Assembly (NCBI RefSeq): GCF_023264855.1
Contig: NZ_JAHFUW010000001.1
Location: 1 to 64,000, forward strand
Length of the DNA stretch: 64,000 nt
From: Herbiconiux sp.
GTDB taxonomy: Bacteria; Actinomycetota; Actinomycetes; Actinomycetales; Microbacteriaceae
Direction of reading: 5' to 3'
Program-made: the position numbers and the translations under genes
Notes under the pieces: model-generated
Database searches by the model: none
The model's input: the letters and a program-made list of their open reading frames with translations, nothing else
What the model was told of the DNA's origin: nothing
Part shown: positions 43,455 through 52,688 of the stretch, piece by piece
Layout: every line of letters begins with the position of its first letter
How positions within the stretch are numbered: the first letter of the stretch is position 1

Positions 43455-44692
43455 CGCCCGCCGGAACGCCGCTTGTTGTACACGTCGAACGCCACGGCCA
43501 GCAGCAGCACGAGGCCCTTCACGGCCTGCTGCCACTCGATGCCGATGCCCATGATCGACATGCCGTTGTTGAGCACGCCGATGATCAGGCCACCGATGAT
43601 CGCACCGCCGATGGTGCCGACACCGCCCTGCACGGCGGCGCCGCCGATGAAGGCCGCCGAGATCGCCTCGAGTTCGAAGCCGTCTCCGGCCTTGGGGCCG
43701 GCCAGGTTGAGCCGGGCGGTGAAGATGAGGCCGGCGAGCGCCGCCAGCACCCCCATGTTCACGAACAGCCAGAACGTCACGTTCCGGGTCTTGATGCCGG
43801 AGAGCTCCGCCGCGTGCAGGTTGCCGCCGATGGCGTAGATGTGCCGGCCGAAGGTGGAGCGGTTCATCACCACGCCGTAGATGAGCACGAGCACGGCGAG
43901 CACGATCAGGGTGACCGGGATGCCCTTGTAGGTGGCCAGGGCGAGGGCGAACAGCGCGATGGCCACGACCACCAGAGCCAGCTTGATCAGGAACCAGACG
44001 AAGGGCTCCACCTCCTGGCCGTAGCTCTGCCGGGCACGGCGGGTGCGAAACTGCTGCACGATCAGCGCCACGGCGGCGATCGCCGCGATCCCGATGGTGA
44101 GCGGATCGATCGGGAACTCACCGAACACATTGGTGAGGAATCCGTTGCCGAGCGCGCGGTACTCCGCCGGGAACGATCCGATGTTCGCGTTGCCGAGAAC
44201 CACCAGCGCGAGGCCGCGGAAGATGAGCATGCCGGCCAGGGTCACGATGAAGGCCGGTATCCCCACGAAGGCGATCCAGAATCCCTGCCAGACGCCCACG
44301 AGCGCGCCCACCAGCAGGGACAGGATGATCGAGAGCCACCACGGCAGCCCCCACTGCACCGCGAACACGCCCGAGATCGCGCCGACGAAGGCGGCCACCG
44401 AGCCCACCGACAGGTCGATGTGCCCGGCGATGATCACCATCACCATGCCGATGGCCAGCACGAGGATGTAGCCGTTCTGCACGATCAGATTCGAGATGTT
44501 CTGCGGTCTCAGCAGGATTCCGTTGGTCAGGATGCTGAACAGCACCACCACCGCGATCAGCGCGATGAAGATGCCGTTCCGTCCCAGGTCGCTCAGGATG
44601 TGGCTGAGTCGTTCGGTGAACCTGTTCTCCACCGGATTGACCTGCGCACCCGCAGCGGTCGAATCGGAGGGCTTGGTCTCCAGGTCGGACAT
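43451..44692 (-). CDS. mmsB: Multiple-monosaccharide ABC transporter permease
   Basis: 413 residues with about ten to twelve membrane helices, BPD_transp_2 family: NGIFIALIAVVVLFSILTNG, VLAIGMVMVIIAGHIDLSVG, WQGFWIAFVGIPAFIVTLAG, IYAIGGNLHAAELSGIKTRN, and AISAAFIGGAAVQGGVGTIG near the end. It forms the membrane channel for sugars delivered by ChvE, powered by MmsA. It starts 30 bases after mmsA and ends overlapping the degenerate ATPase. Confidence 0.94.
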   Translation of the reverse strand: MSDLETKPSDSTAAGAQVNPVENRFTERLSHILSDLGRNGIFIALIAVVVLFSILTNGILLRPQNISNLIVQNGYILVLAIGMVMVIIAGHIDLSVGSVAAFVGAISGVFAVQWGLPWWLSIILSLLVGALVGVWQGFWIAFVGIPAFIVTLAGMLIFRGLALVVLGNANIGSFPAEYRALGNGFLTNVFGEFPIDPLTIGIAAIAAVALIVQQFRTRRARQSYGQEVEPFVWFLIKLALVVVAIALFALALATYKGIPVTLIVLAVLVLIYGVVMNRSTFGRHIYAIGGNLHAAELSGIKTRNVTFWLFVNMGVLAALAGLIFTARLNLAGPKAGDGFELEAISAAFIGGAAVQGGVGTIGGAIIGGLIIGVLNNGMSIMGIGIEWQQAVKGLVLLLAVAFDVYNKRRSGGR

Positions 44693-44722
44693 GTCGTTGT
44701 CTCCTCTCCGCCAGCGCTCGCG

Positions 44723-46270
44723 CTAGCGGGGCTTTTCCATGGTCATGAGTTTGAGCAGCGATTCGGGGCTCGCCTCGGCGATCGGCACCTCACCGGTGAT
44801 GCGGCCCTCGGACAGCGCGTAGATGCGGTCGCAGATGCCGAGGAGTTCGGGCAGCTCCGAGGAGATCACGATGATCCCCTTGCCGGCCGCGGCGAGTTTG
44901 TTGATGATGCTGTAGATCTCGTACTTGGCGCCGACGTCGATCCCGCGCGTCGGCTCGTCGAGGATCAGCACCTCCGGGTCGGCGTAGATCCACTTCGAGA
45001 GCACGACCTTCTGCTGGTTGCCGCCGGAGAGCTTCCCGGTCCTCGCCAGCACACTGGGCGCCTTGATGTTCATGCTCTTGCGGTATTCGTTGGCGACCGC
45101 GAATTCCCGGCCGTCGTCGACGAGCCCGAGCGAGGCCAGCTTGTCGAGGGCGGCCATCGAGATGTTGCGCTTGATGTCGTCGATGAGGTTGAGGCCATAG
45201 GTCTTGCGATCCTCGGTGGCGTACGCGAGCCCGGCATCGATCGCCTCGGAGACCGTGCGGGTCTTCACCTCCTTGCCGTCGATGTAGACGCGGCCGGAGA
45301 TCTTCGACCCGTAGCTGCGGCCGAACAGGCTCATGGCGAACTCGGTGCGACCGGCACCCATCAATCCCGCGATGCCCACGATCTCGCCGCGGCGCACGGT
45401 CAGATTGACCGCATCCACCATCACCCGGGACGGGTCCTGCGGATGATGTGCCGTCCAGTCCTCCACGCGCAGCACCTCCTCGCCGATGTGCGGGGTGTGG
45501 TCGGGATAGCGGTGCTCCAGGTCGCGGCCCACCATGTCCTTGATGATCCGCTCCTCGGTCACCTCGGTCTTGGCGATCGTCTCGATCGTCTTGCCGTCGC
45601 GGATGATCGTCACGGAGTCGGACACCTTCTTGATCTCGTTCAGCTTGTGGCTGATGATGATCGAGGTGATGCCCTGCTCCTTGAGGTGCTGGATGAGGTT
45701 CAGCAGGTGATCCGAGTCGTCGTCGTTCAGCGCGGCCGTCGGTTCGTCCAGGATGAGCAGCTTCACCCGCTTGGAGAGCGCCTTGGCGATCTCCACGAGT
45801 TGCTGCTTGCCCACGCCGAGCTCGGTGATCTTCGTCGTGGGGTTCTCCCGCAGGCCCACCCGCGCGAGCAGCTTCGCCGCCTCGTGGTTGGTCTTGTTCC
45901 AGTCGATCAGCCCGAACGGGCCCTTCAGCTCGTTGTTCAGGAAGATGTTCTCGGCGATCGAGAGATACGGGCTGAGCGCCAGCTCCTGGTGGATGATCAC
46001 GATCCCCTTCGCCTCCGAGTCGCGGATGTCGCGGAACTCCACGACCTCGTTCTCGAACACGATGTCGCCGTCGTAGGTGCCGAACGGGTACACGCCCGAC
46101 AGCACCTTCATCAGCGTCGACTTGCCGGCGCCGTTCTCGCCGCAGATGGCGTGCACCTCGCCACGGCGCACGTCGACGGTCACGTTCTGGAGGGCCTTGA
46201 CGCCGGGGAACGTCTTCGTGATCCCCCGCATCCGGAGGATGTCGGTTCTCGCCTCGGTCTCATCCGTCAT
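44723..46270 (-). CDS. mmsA: Multiple-monosaccharide ABC transporter ATP-binding protein
   Basis: 515 residues, two fused NBDs. First: [80 protein letters not shown]. Second: [17 protein letters not shown] (naturally lacking the P-loop Lys), [33 protein letters not shown]. It powers sugar import. The ATG at 46270 follows a 120-bp gap from chvE containing a strong stem-loop. It is intact, in contrast to its paralogue two genes downstream. Confidence 0.95.
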   Translation of the reverse strand: MTDETEARTDILRMRGITKTFPGVKALQNVTVDVRRGEVHAICGENGAGKSTLMKVLSGVYPFGTYDGDIVFENEVVEFRDIRDSEAKGIVIIHQELALSPYLSIAENIFLNNELKGPFGLIDWNKTNHEAAKLLARVGLRENPTTKITELGVGKQQLVEIAKALSKRVKLLILDEPTAALNDDDSDHLLNLIQHLKEQGITSIIISHKLNEIKKVSDSVTIIRDGKTIETIAKTEVTEERIIKDMVGRDLEHRYPDHTPHIGEEVLRVEDWTAHHPQDPSRVMVDAVNLTVRRGEIVGIAGLMGAGRTEFAMSLFGRSYGSKISGRVYIDGKEVKTRTVSEAIDAGLAYATEDRKTYGLNLIDDIKRNISMAALDKLASLGLVDDGREFAVANEYRKSMNIKAPSVLARTGKLSGGNQQKVVLSKWIYADPEVLILDEPTRGIDVGAKYEIYSIINKLAAAGKGIIVISSELPELLGICDRIYALSEGRITGEVPIAEASPESLLKLMTMEKPR

Positions 46271-46337
46271 GGCGGATTCCTGCTTTCTCGCGGTCGCACG
46301 GTTCGGGTGGCCCCCGGGTCTCCCCCGGGAGCGAGGG

Positions 46338-46373
46338 GCCACCCCGGTCGCGCACGGGCACGACCGGGGTGGC
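46338..46373 (-). promoter_or_regulatory. Intercistronic stem-loop between chvE and mmsA
   Basis: Perfect 13-bp stem (46338-46350 with 46361-46373; GCCACCCCGGTCG/CGACCGGGGTGGC) with a 10-nt loop and no U-tract, 17 nt after the chvE stop. Such structures often protect the binding-protein mRNA or reduce read-through. A second GC-rich palindrome (CCCCCGGGTCTCCCCCGGG) lies just downstream in the message. Confidence 0.7.
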
Positions 46374-46389
46374 AGGGTGTTCGGGGTGG

Positions 46390-47523
46390 CTAGCCGTTGA
46401 TCTCGGCTTCGGTGTAGTAGCCCGAGGTGACCAGGACGTCGTTGATGTTGTCCTTCACCACGATCTGCGACTCGAGCAGGTAGGCCGGAACCACCTTCAC
46501 GCCGTTGTCGTAGTCGGTGGTGTTGTTGGTCTCCGGCTCGTTGCCCTCCAGCAGGGCCGATGCCATGTCGACGGCCACCTTCGCGAGGTTGCGGGTGTCC
46601 TTGAAGATGGTGGCGTACTGCTCGCCCGCCACGATGGCCTTCACCGAGTCGAGCTCGGCATCCTGACCGGAGATGACCGGCCATCCGGCGCCGACGGTGT
46701 AGCCGGCGTCGGTGAGTGCCGAGATGATGCCGCGGGAGATGCCGTCGTAGGGCGACAGGATGGCGTTCACCTTCGAGCCGTCCGAGTAGGTCGACGTGAG
46801 GATGTTCTCCATGCGCTTCTGTGCGGTCTCGCCGTCCCAGCGCAGCGTGGCCGCCTGCTCGAAAGCGGTCTGGTCGCTCTTGACCACCAGCACGCCCTTG
46901 TCGATGTAGGGCTGCAGGGTGTCCATCGCGCCGTTCCAGAAGAACGTGGCGTTGTTGTCGTCGGGCGAACCGGCGAACAGCTCGATGTTGAACGGGCCTG
47001 CCGGCGCGCCGGTGATGGCCTTTCCGTCGAGGTCGACGAGGCCGAGGCCGTTCAGAACCGAGTCGGCCTGCTGCACGCCCACCTTGTAGTTGTCGAACGA
47101 GGCGTAGTAGTCCACGTTCTCGGTGTCGCGGATCAGGCGGTCGTAGGCGATGACGGGGATGTCGTTGTCCGCTGCCTCCTGGAGCACGCTGGTGAGCGTG
47201 GTTCCGTCGATCGAGGCGATGATGAGGGCCTTCGCGCCCTTCGTGATCATGTTCTCGATCTGGGACACCTGGGTGGGGATGTCGTCCTCCGCGTACTGCA
47301 GATCGACCGTGTATCCGGCGTCTTCGAGCTGGGACTTGACGGCGTCGCCGTCCTGGATCCAGCGTTCGGACGACTTCGTGGGCATCGCGACGCCGATGAG
47401 GCCGCCGTCTCCGGATCCGGCGGCACCGTCGGTGCTGCCGGCGCTGCCTCCGCTCGAGCAGGCGGCGAGGCCGACCAGCAGGGTGCCGGCGGCGACTCCC
47501 GCGAGCAGTGTCTTGATCTTCAC
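46390..47523 (-). CDS. chvE: Multiple-monosaccharide-binding lipoprotein
   Basis: 377 residues. Signal peptide [20 protein letters not shown] ends in a lipobox LAAC (Cys 21), so it is a membrane-anchored receptor. The periplasmic-binding type 1 fold has [72 protein letters not shown] and [14 protein letters not shown]. It captures aldoses for MmsAB. The start overlaps the AraD-like stop by four bases (ATGA). Confidence 0.94.
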   Translation of the reverse strand: MKIKTLLAGVAAGTLLVGLAACSSGGSAGSTDGAAGSGDGGLIGVAMPTKSSERWIQDGDAVKSQLEDAGYTVDLQYAEDDIPTQVSQIENMITKGAKALIIASIDGTTLTSVLQEAADNDIPVIAYDRLIRDTENVDYYASFDNYKVGVQQADSVLNGLGLVDLDGKAITGAPAGPFNIELFAGSPDDNNATFFWNGAMDTLQPYIDKGVLVVKSDQTAFEQAATLRWDGETAQKRMENILTSTYSDGSKVNAILSPYDGISRGIISALTDAGYTVGAGWPVISGQDAELDSVKAIVAGEQYATIFKDTRNLAKVAVDMASALLEGNEPETNNTTDYDNGVKVVPAYLLESQIVVKDNINDVLVTSGYYTEAEING

Positions 47524-48215
47524 TGTGTTTCCTTTCCAATGGTGAGGGACTTCGTTGTCAGCTCTCCCAGCTGCCGGGCCAGGTGCGCGACCCGGGCGGC
47601 GTGTTCGAGCAGAACGGCGGACTTCACTGCCGCTCGTGCATCCGGACCCGTGGTGTACGGTCCGTGATTCTTCATCAGCACAGCCGTGCCGGCGTGCCGT
47701 CGGAGGGACTCGACGAGGACTCGCCCGATCGCGTCGCCGGCCTCGGCACCGCTTCGGCCGTCGACGCGGACGAGGGGGCCGAGGGGGATCTCGCCGCCGA
47801 ACTCGGCGGCCATGCTCGTCGTGACGCAGGGGATGGGCTCGCCCTGCACCGCCCAGGCGGTGGCGTAGGGGGAATGCGTGTGGGCGATGCCGCCCACCGC
47901 AGGAAACGCGCGGTACACGTGAGCGTGCGCCGCGGTGTCGGCGGCGGGCTCGCGGCCGGCTCCGGGGGTGCTGTCCACCACCTCGCCGTCGAGGGTGCAG
48001 AGGATCATGTTCTCGGGAGCGAGCTCCGCGAACGCGATGCCGGCGGGCTTGATCACGAACAGGTCGGCTCCGCTGACCCGGCCCGAGACGCTTCCCTCGG
48101 TCCAGACGGCCAGCTCATGCTGGGTGAGCTCGGTGTGCAGTCCGGCGACCTCGGCGCGCAGACGGGCGATGCCCACCTCGACCTCGGGGCCGAAACCGCC
48201 CTTGACCTCTACCAC
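47520..48215 (-). CDS. araD: L-ribulose-5-phosphate 4-epimerase-like class II aldolase
   Basis: 231 residues, identical in length to E. coli AraD. GTG start with AGGAG Shine-Dalgarno 6 bases upstream. Metal and active-site segments: [56 protein letters not shown], and the late His in [13 protein letters not shown]. It would convert ribulose-5-P to xylulose-5-P. No araA or araB lies in the window, so the pentose route is incomplete here. First gene of the LacI-controlled operon. Confidence 0.88.
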   Translation of the reverse strand: MVEVKGGFGPEVEVGIARLRAEVAGLHTELTQHELAVWTEGSVSGRVSGADLFVIKPAGIAFAELAPENMILCTLDGEVVDSTPGAGREPAADTAAHAHVYRAFPAVGGIAHTHSPYATAWAVQGEPIPCVTTSMAAEFGGEIPLGPLVRVDGRSGAEAGDAIGRVLVESLRRHAGTAVLMKNHGPYTTGPDARAAVKSAVLLEHAARVAHLARQLGELTTKSLTIGKETQ

Positions 48216-48233
48216 GCATGACTCCTTTGTCAG

Positions 48234-48247
48234 TGTGACCGTTCACA
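48234..48247. promoter_or_regulatory. LacI-type operator O2
   Basis: TGTGACCGTTCACA, a near-perfect palindrome; exact reverse complement of O1, centre-to-centre 24 bp. Confidence 0.8.
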
Positions 48248-48257
48248 ATCGCTCGAA

Positions 48258-48271
48258 TGTGAACGGTCACA
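48258..48271. promoter_or_regulatory. LacI-type operator O1
   Basis: TGTGAACGGTCACA, just downstream of the -10 of the araD operon promoter, where a bound repressor would block initiation. Confidence 0.8.
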
Positions 48272-48279
48272 TTGGGGTA

Positions 48280-48310
48280 ATGGTAGTCCCGGACCGGCCG
48301 ATCGTGTCAA
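48280..48310 (-). promoter_or_regulatory. araD-chvE-mmsAB operon promoter
   Basis: On the minus strand, TTGACA (48310-48305) and TACCAT (48285-48280), 19-bp spacer; the two operators lie between the -10 and the GTG start. Confidence 0.65.
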
Positions 48311-48352
48311 GCCGCAATTGTCTCGTTTCGGTAACCGAGGGGTCGGGCGCTG

Positions 48353-49408
48353 TCAGAGCGCCGGCCGGGCGGTCGAGCCGCGCACGATGAGCTCGGGGGT
48401 CACCGATCGCAATCCGGGGTGGGAACCCTCCCCCTCCGAGCCCGCAGCGGTCTCCGCGGCGGCGGTGCCCACTAACAGGGAGACGGCGCGGCGGCCGAGC
48501 TCGGCGAAATCCTGTCGCACCGTCGTGAGCGGCGGCCAGAAGTGCGCGGCCTCGGGGATGTCGTCGAACCCCACGACGCTGATGTCTCCCGGAACGTCGA
48601 GACCGGCATCGCGGATGGCGTGGATGAGGCCCAGCGCCATCTGATCGTTCGAGGAGAAGATGGCGGTGAAGTCGCGCACGCGCAATAGCTCCCGCCCGGC
48701 GTAGTAGCCGAACTCGGCCGTCCAGTCGCCGAGGATCGGAGCGGTGGTCGGAACGTCCCGGTCGCCCATCTCCAGCAGGAACCCCTCCATCCGCGCCTCG
48801 GCCTCGATCCAGTCCTGCGGCCCGGTGAGGTGGTAGATGCCCCGGTGGCCGAGATCGATGAGGTGCCGGGTGGCCAGTCGGGCACCCATCATCTGGTCGA
48901 CCGAGAGGGAGTGGTCGTTCAACCGCCCGGTCGATTGCAGGGTTACGAAGGGCAGGTCGAGGTCCATGGCCGCGAGCGCGTCGAAGACGCGCACCTGGGG
49001 CGCGATCACCACCATCCCCTCCACGGCCTGGTCGAGCAGGTGCGTGATCGCGCGAGCGATCGACTCCTCGTCGTCGCCCACCACGTTCGCCGTGATCACC
49101 AGGTAGTCCTCGAGCAGCGCCGCCTCCTCGATGGCCTTGATGCTCGAGGCCGGGCCGTACTCGCTGCGCGAGGAGGTGAGCACCCCGATGGTGCGCGACC
49201 GGCTGGTCACCAGCGCGCGCGCCGCCCGGTTCGGCCGGTAGTTCAGGCGCGTCATCACGCTGAGAACGCGCGACCGCGTCTCGTCGCGGATGCTCGGGTG
49301 GTCGTTCAGCACCCGGGAGACCGTCTGGTGCGACACCCCGGCCTCGCGCGCGACGTCACGGATGCTGGGCGCGCGTCCCCGCCTGCCCTCCGGTGCCGCT
49401 TCAGTCAT
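48353..49408 (-). CDS. LacI-family transcriptional repressor
   Basis: 351 residues. The N-terminal helix-turn-helix PSIRDVAREAGVSHQTVSRV with hinge LNDHPSIRDETRSRVL and YRPNRAARALVTSRS is followed by a sugar-binding type 1 domain (IGVLTSSRSEYGPASSIKAI, VEGMVVIAPQVRVFDALAAM, FTAIFSSNDQMALGLIHAIR, DISVVGFDDIPEAAHFWPPL). It probably represses the adjacent araD-chvE-mmsAB operon through the TGTGA/TCACA operators. A partial match (TGTGAACG, near 49440-49448) in its own upstream region suggests weak autoregulation. Confidence 0.93.
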   Translation of the reverse strand: MTEAAPEGRRGRAPSIRDVAREAGVSHQTVSRVLNDHPSIRDETRSRVLSVMTRLNYRPNRAARALVTSRSRTIGVLTSSRSEYGPASSIKAIEEAALLEDYLVITANVVGDDEESIARAITHLLDQAVEGMVVIAPQVRVFDALAAMDLDLPFVTLQSTGRLNDHSLSVDQMMGARLATRHLIDLGHRGIYHLTGPQDWIEAEARMEGFLLEMGDRDVPTTAPILGDWTAEFGYYAGRELLRVRDFTAIFSSNDQMALGLIHAIRDAGLDVPGDISVVGFDDIPEAAHFWPPLTTVRQDFAELGRRAVSLLVGTAAAETAAGSEGEGSHPGLRSVTPELIVRGSTARPAL

Positions 49409-49519
49409 GGCCTGCTACTCGCGCTCTCTGCCGTGCGCACGTTCACATCGGCGTCCGCGGTACCATTATGCCCGCTGACATGAGCAGTTCCCGGGAGCGG
49501 CGAACCGCCTCGAGCATCG

Positions 49520-50305
49520 CTAGGCGTCCGCGGCGAGCGCCAGCGAGCGGGCGATCTCTCCCGCTGCGGCACCCGCACGCTGCACGACCACCTCGGGCGT
49601 GGTGGCACTGAAGCTGGTCGCCACATAGGGCACCGTGAGAGCTGCGACCGCCGAGCCGTCGCCCCGGAGGATGGGGAAGACCACGTCGGTGATGCCCGGC
49701 TGGCGCGCATCCGATCGCTCGAGGTAGCCGTCGCGCAGGATCTGCTGCAGCATCTCCTCGATCGGCGAACGGTGAAGGTCGGGGGGTCGCCGCCGATACG
49801 AGTCGAGCACCATCCCGGTTGCCGTCTCCGCCACGGGGAACAGGGCCCCCACCCGCACCTGGAAACCGAAGTCACCCGGGCTCTCCACCTGGGCGATCAC
49901 GCGCACGCGCTCGGCATCGAGCACCGACACGTTGCACGACTGCCGGATGTCGTCGGCCAGGCGCCGCATCACAGGAAGGGCCGCCGCGGTGAGCGAACGC
50001 AGCGGCTCCTGCCGGTGCGCCAGGTCGAACAGCCGCAAGGAAAGCCGGTAAAGTCCCGACTGCTTCTCCCGGAACAGGTAACCGCGCCGCTCGAGCGTGG
50101 TCAGCACCCGGAAGATCTGGCTGGGCGAGCGGTCGATCGCCTGCGCGATCTCCAGCTGCGTCAGGCCACCGCTCTCATCGGCGAGCAGCTCGAGGATGTC
50201 GAGCGCCTTGTCCAAGGCGGGCACCGCGTAATCAGGGCCGGCCTTCTCGCTGGGGGCGGTCTTGTCGGTCGGGGTGCTCTTCTCGCTCGGGGTCGCGGAC
50301 GCCAT
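49520..50305 (-). CDS. IclR-family transcriptional regulator
   Basis: 261 residues. A ~25-residue Ser/Thr/Lys-rich leader precedes the winged HTH (ALDKALDILELLADESGGLT, QLEIAQAIDRSPSQIFRVLT, TLERRGYLFREKQSGLYRLS) and the effector domain (LRSLTAAALPVMRRLADDIR, VRVGALFPVAETATGMVLDS, GITDVVFPILRGDGSAVAAL). It is co-transcribed behind the adenosylhomocysteinase-like gene (22-bp gap), so it likely controls that gene and the divergent nucleoside hydrolase. Confidence 0.92.
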   Translation of the reverse strand: MASATPSEKSTPTDKTAPSEKAGPDYAVPALDKALDILELLADESGGLTQLEIAQAIDRSPSQIFRVLTTLERRGYLFREKQSGLYRLSLRLFDLAHRQEPLRSLTAAALPVMRRLADDIRQSCNVSVLDAERVRVIAQVESPGDFGFQVRVGALFPVAETATGMVLDSYRRRPPDLHRSPIEEMLQQILRDGYLERSDARQPGITDVVFPILRGDGSAVAALTVPYVATSFSATTPEVVVQRAGAAAGEIARSLALAADA

Positions 50306-50327
50306 CGCCTACTCCTGTCGTGCCGCG

Positions 50328-51527
50328 CTACTCGGCCGCGTTCAGCGCGGCGAGCATCCGGCGGGCGATCGTGCGGTCGATGTCGTCGGGCACGGGCTGC
50401 GCCCCCGCCACGAGACTCGCCGCAGCGGTGGCCACGCGCTCGAGGGAGAGCGTCTGCAACAGGAATCCGAGGTCCATCGACTCGAGGGAGTTGCCCTTGG
50501 GCTCGCGCCCGGCGAGGTTGAACATCCGGCCGCCGGCCAGCAGGATGACGTGCCTGCCGTTCGGCAGCTCGATCCGTTCGATCGCCTCGACGATCTCGCG
50601 CCGGGCGACCGACGCGGCCCGGAGACCGGCGACGTCGATCTCCCACGGGAAGTGTCCGCAGTTCGCGAGCACGGCGCCGTCACGCATCCGCTCGATCGCT
50701 TCGACCGGAAGCACACCCGGATGGCCCGTGGCGGTGATGAACACGTCGCCCCACTCGGCGAAGGCGAGCGCCCCTTCGGCCGAGACGCGGAACCCGTCGA
50801 GGGCGGCCTCGAAGGCCTTCAGCTCGTCGACCTCGACGACCGCGACCTTGCCGCCGAGCGCCCGCAGGTAGTGCGCCACCCCGCGGCCGCACCAGCCGTA
50901 GCCGAAGACGACGAACCGTCGGCCGGGCACCATCAGGTTGGTGATGCGCATGAAGCTCTCGACCACCGACTGGCCCACGGCGTGCTTGTTCTCGCCGATC
51001 GCCTTCAGCAGGCTGTCGTTGATCACGATCATCGGAAAGCCGACCGTGCCCGCCAGCTCGCCGCGCAACCGGTCTCCGCCCGAGGTGGTCTCCTCGGTGC
51101 CGCCGATCACCGACGCCGAGTCGCCCCGGGCGATCAGGCCGGCGGCGAGGTCTCCCCCGTTGTCGAGCAGCATGTCGGGCTTCGCGTCGAGTACACGCCC
51201 CACGTTCTCGTGGTGCTGCTCGAGGGTGTCGTCGCGCGTGCCGAACAGCGTCATGCCCAGCGTGCCCAGGTAGGCGACCACATCGTCTTGGGTGGAACCG
51301 TGGTTGCCCGTGCCCACCACCTCGGCGCCACCGGCGGCCAGCGTCTCCAGCAGCACCGCCGTCTTCGGCTCGAGGTGCAGCGACATGCCGATGCGGTGCC
51401 CGGCGAACGGGAGCGTGCGAGCGAATTCGGAGCGCGCAGCCGCCAGCAACGGCATCCGCGATCGGATCCATTCGACGCGGGCGGCGCCTCGAGCGGCGAG
51501 ATCGGTGCGATCGGTGAGCTGGTCCAT
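50328..51527 (-). CDS. Adenosylhomocysteinase-like enzyme, divergent
   Basis: 399 residues, near the length of short archaeal/Thermotoga-type SAH hydrolases. Conserved parts: IGMSLHLEPKTAVLLETLAA (H51 aligned to human H55), GSTQDD, GGTEETTSGGDRL (E145/146 for E156), INDSLLKAIGENK (K175 for K186), NAD loop VVFGYGWCGRGVAHYL and ILLAGGRMFNLAG. Catalytic Asp131 is Asn (LLDNGGD, N123) and Asp190 is Glu (E179), and the C-terminal Lys/Tyr tail is missing. It may hydrolyse a related thioether nucleoside. It sits in a nucleoside locus, upstream of iclR. Confidence 0.8.
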   Translation of the reverse strand: MDQLTDRTDLAARGAARVEWIRSRMPLLAAARSEFARTLPFAGHRIGMSLHLEPKTAVLLETLAAGGAEVVGTGNHGSTQDDVVAYLGTLGMTLFGTRDDTLEQHHENVGRVLDAKPDMLLDNGGDLAAGLIARGDSASVIGGTEETTSGGDRLRGELAGTVGFPMIVINDSLLKAIGENKHAVGQSVVESFMRITNLMVPGRRFVVFGYGWCGRGVAHYLRALGGKVAVVEVDELKAFEAALDGFRVSAEGALAFAEWGDVFITATGHPGVLPVEAIERMRDGAVLANCGHFPWEIDVAGLRAASVARREIVEAIERIELPNGRHVILLAGGRMFNLAGREPKGNSLESMDLGFLLQTLSLERVATAAASLVAGAQPVPDDIDRTIARRMLAALNAAE

Positions 51528-51533
51528 GCCGGA

Positions 51534-51539
51534 AGTATT
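51534..51539 (-). promoter_or_regulatory. -10-like box for adenosylhomocysteinase-like gene
   Basis: AATACT on the minus strand, preceded by TGC and 6 nt before ATG; weaker match than the TAnnnT boxes elsewhere. Confidence 0.4.
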
Positions 51540-51555
51540 GCACAGGTGAACGTCG

Positions 51556-51571
51556 TTTTCATATATGCTTT
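51556..51571. promoter_or_regulatory. AT-rich palindrome in divergent promoter (possible IclR site)
   Basis: CATATATG at 51560-51567 flanked by TTT and CTTT, the most AT-rich spot nearby, centred between the two divergent starts. IclR proteins bind AT-rich palindromes, but assignment is inferred. Confidence 0.4.
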
Positions 51572-51611
51572 CCGAACCGGGCAGAACCACCCGGAGAACG
51601 ACGGGAGCGGC

Positions 51612-52571
51612 GTGCCTCAGAAGATCATCCTCGACTGCGATCCCGGGCACGACGACGCGATCGCGATCCTGCTCGCGCACGGCAACCCCGAGATCGAGCT
51701 GCTGGCCGTCACCACGGTCGTCGGCAACCAGACGCTCGAGAAGGTCACCCGCAACGCCCTCGCGGTGGCCAGGGTCGCCGGCATCACCGGCATCCCGTTC
51801 GCTGCCGGCTGTGCCCGGCCGCTGGTGCGCACCGTCGAGGTGGCGCCCGACATCCACGGCGAGTCGGGGCTCGACGGGCCCGCGCTGCCGGAGCCCACGC
51901 TCGAACTCGACGGCCGGCACGCCGTCGACCTCATCATCGACACGATCATGGCCCACGAGCCGGGCACGGTCACCCTGGTTCCGACCGGTGGGCTCACCAA
52001 CATCGCCCTCGCCGCCCGCAAAGAGCCGCGGATCGTGCCGCGCGTCAAAGAGGTCGTGCTGATGGGTGGCGGCTACAACGTGGGCAACTGGAGCGCCACG
52101 AGCGAGTTCAACATCATCATCGACCCCGAGGCCGCTCACATCGTGTTCAACGAGTCCTGGCCGCTCACCATGGTGGGGCTCGACCTCACGCATCAGGCGC
52201 TCGCCACGCCCGAGGTCGTCGAGCGGATCCGCTCGATCGGCACCGGGCCTTCGCGGTTCGTGGTCGAGCTGCTCGACTTCTTCGCCTCCACCTACCTCGA
52301 GGCCCAGGGGTTCGAGCATCCTCCCGTTCACGACCCGTGCGCCGTGGCACTGGTCATCGACCCCGCCGTGATGACGGTGCGTTCCGTGCCGCTCGACGTC
52401 GAGCTCTCCGGCACGCTCACGCTCGGCATGACCGTGGCCGACTTCCGCTCCCCCGCCCCGGCCGACTGCACCACCAAGGTCGCCATGGAGCTCGACCACG
52501 AGCGTTTCTGGTCCCTGATCGTCGATGCCCTGGAGCGCATCGGCGACCCCGAAGACCCGCCGCTGCACTGA
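51612..52571 (+). CDS. Nucleoside hydrolase
   Basis: 319 residues from GTG (GGGAGCGG Shine-Dalgarno). IunH family: KIILDCDPGHDDAIAILLAH (the DxDxxxDD calcium site), VTTVVGNQTLEKVTRNALAV, LVPTGGLTNIALAARKEP, MGGGYNVGNWSATSEFNIII, DPEAAHIVFNESWPLTMVGL and HDPCAVALVID with the last calcium ligand. It hydrolyses ribonucleosides to base and ribose in the cytoplasm. It is divergent from the adenosylhomocysteinase-like gene, and could act on nucleosides released by that enzyme. Longer upstream starts would lack a Shine-Dalgarno. Confidence 0.93.
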   Translation: MPQKIILDCDPGHDDAIAILLAHGNPEIELLAVTTVVGNQTLEKVTRNALAVARVAGITGIPFAAGCARPLVRTVEVAPDIHGESGLDGPALPEPTLELDGRHAVDLIIDTIMAHEPGTVTLVPTGGLTNIALAARKEPRIVPRVKEVVLMGGGYNVGNWSATSEFNIIIDPEAAHIVFNESWPLTMVGLDLTHQALATPEVVERIRSIGTGPSRFVVELLDFFASTYLEAQGFEHPPVHDPCAVALVIDPAVMTVRSVPLDVELSGTLTLGMTVADFRSPAPADCTTKVAMELDHERFWSLIVDALERIGDPEDPPLH

Positions 52572-52588
52572 CCTGAACTCACCGCCCT

Positions 52589-52656
52589 GCGGCCGAGCCG
52601 CCCACGGCGGGCCGAATGACTGCACGCATTCGGACCGCGGTGCACGGCTCGGCCGC
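52589..52656. terminator. Nested inverted repeat between convergent genes
   Basis: Outer arms GCGGCCGAGCCG (52589-52600) and CGGCTCGGCCGC (52645-52656) are perfect 12-mers. Inner CCGAATG (52612-52618) pairs with CATTCGG (52627-52633). Lies between the nucleoside hydrolase and DinB stops. Confidence 0.65.
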
Positions 52657-52688
52657 ACGAACACGCGAGCGGGAGCGGGAGCGGCCGA

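Noticed and set aside
43814-46393. 859-codon plus-strand open frame
   Set aside because: Antisense to mmsB and mmsA, both of which have clear family motifs in their own frames.
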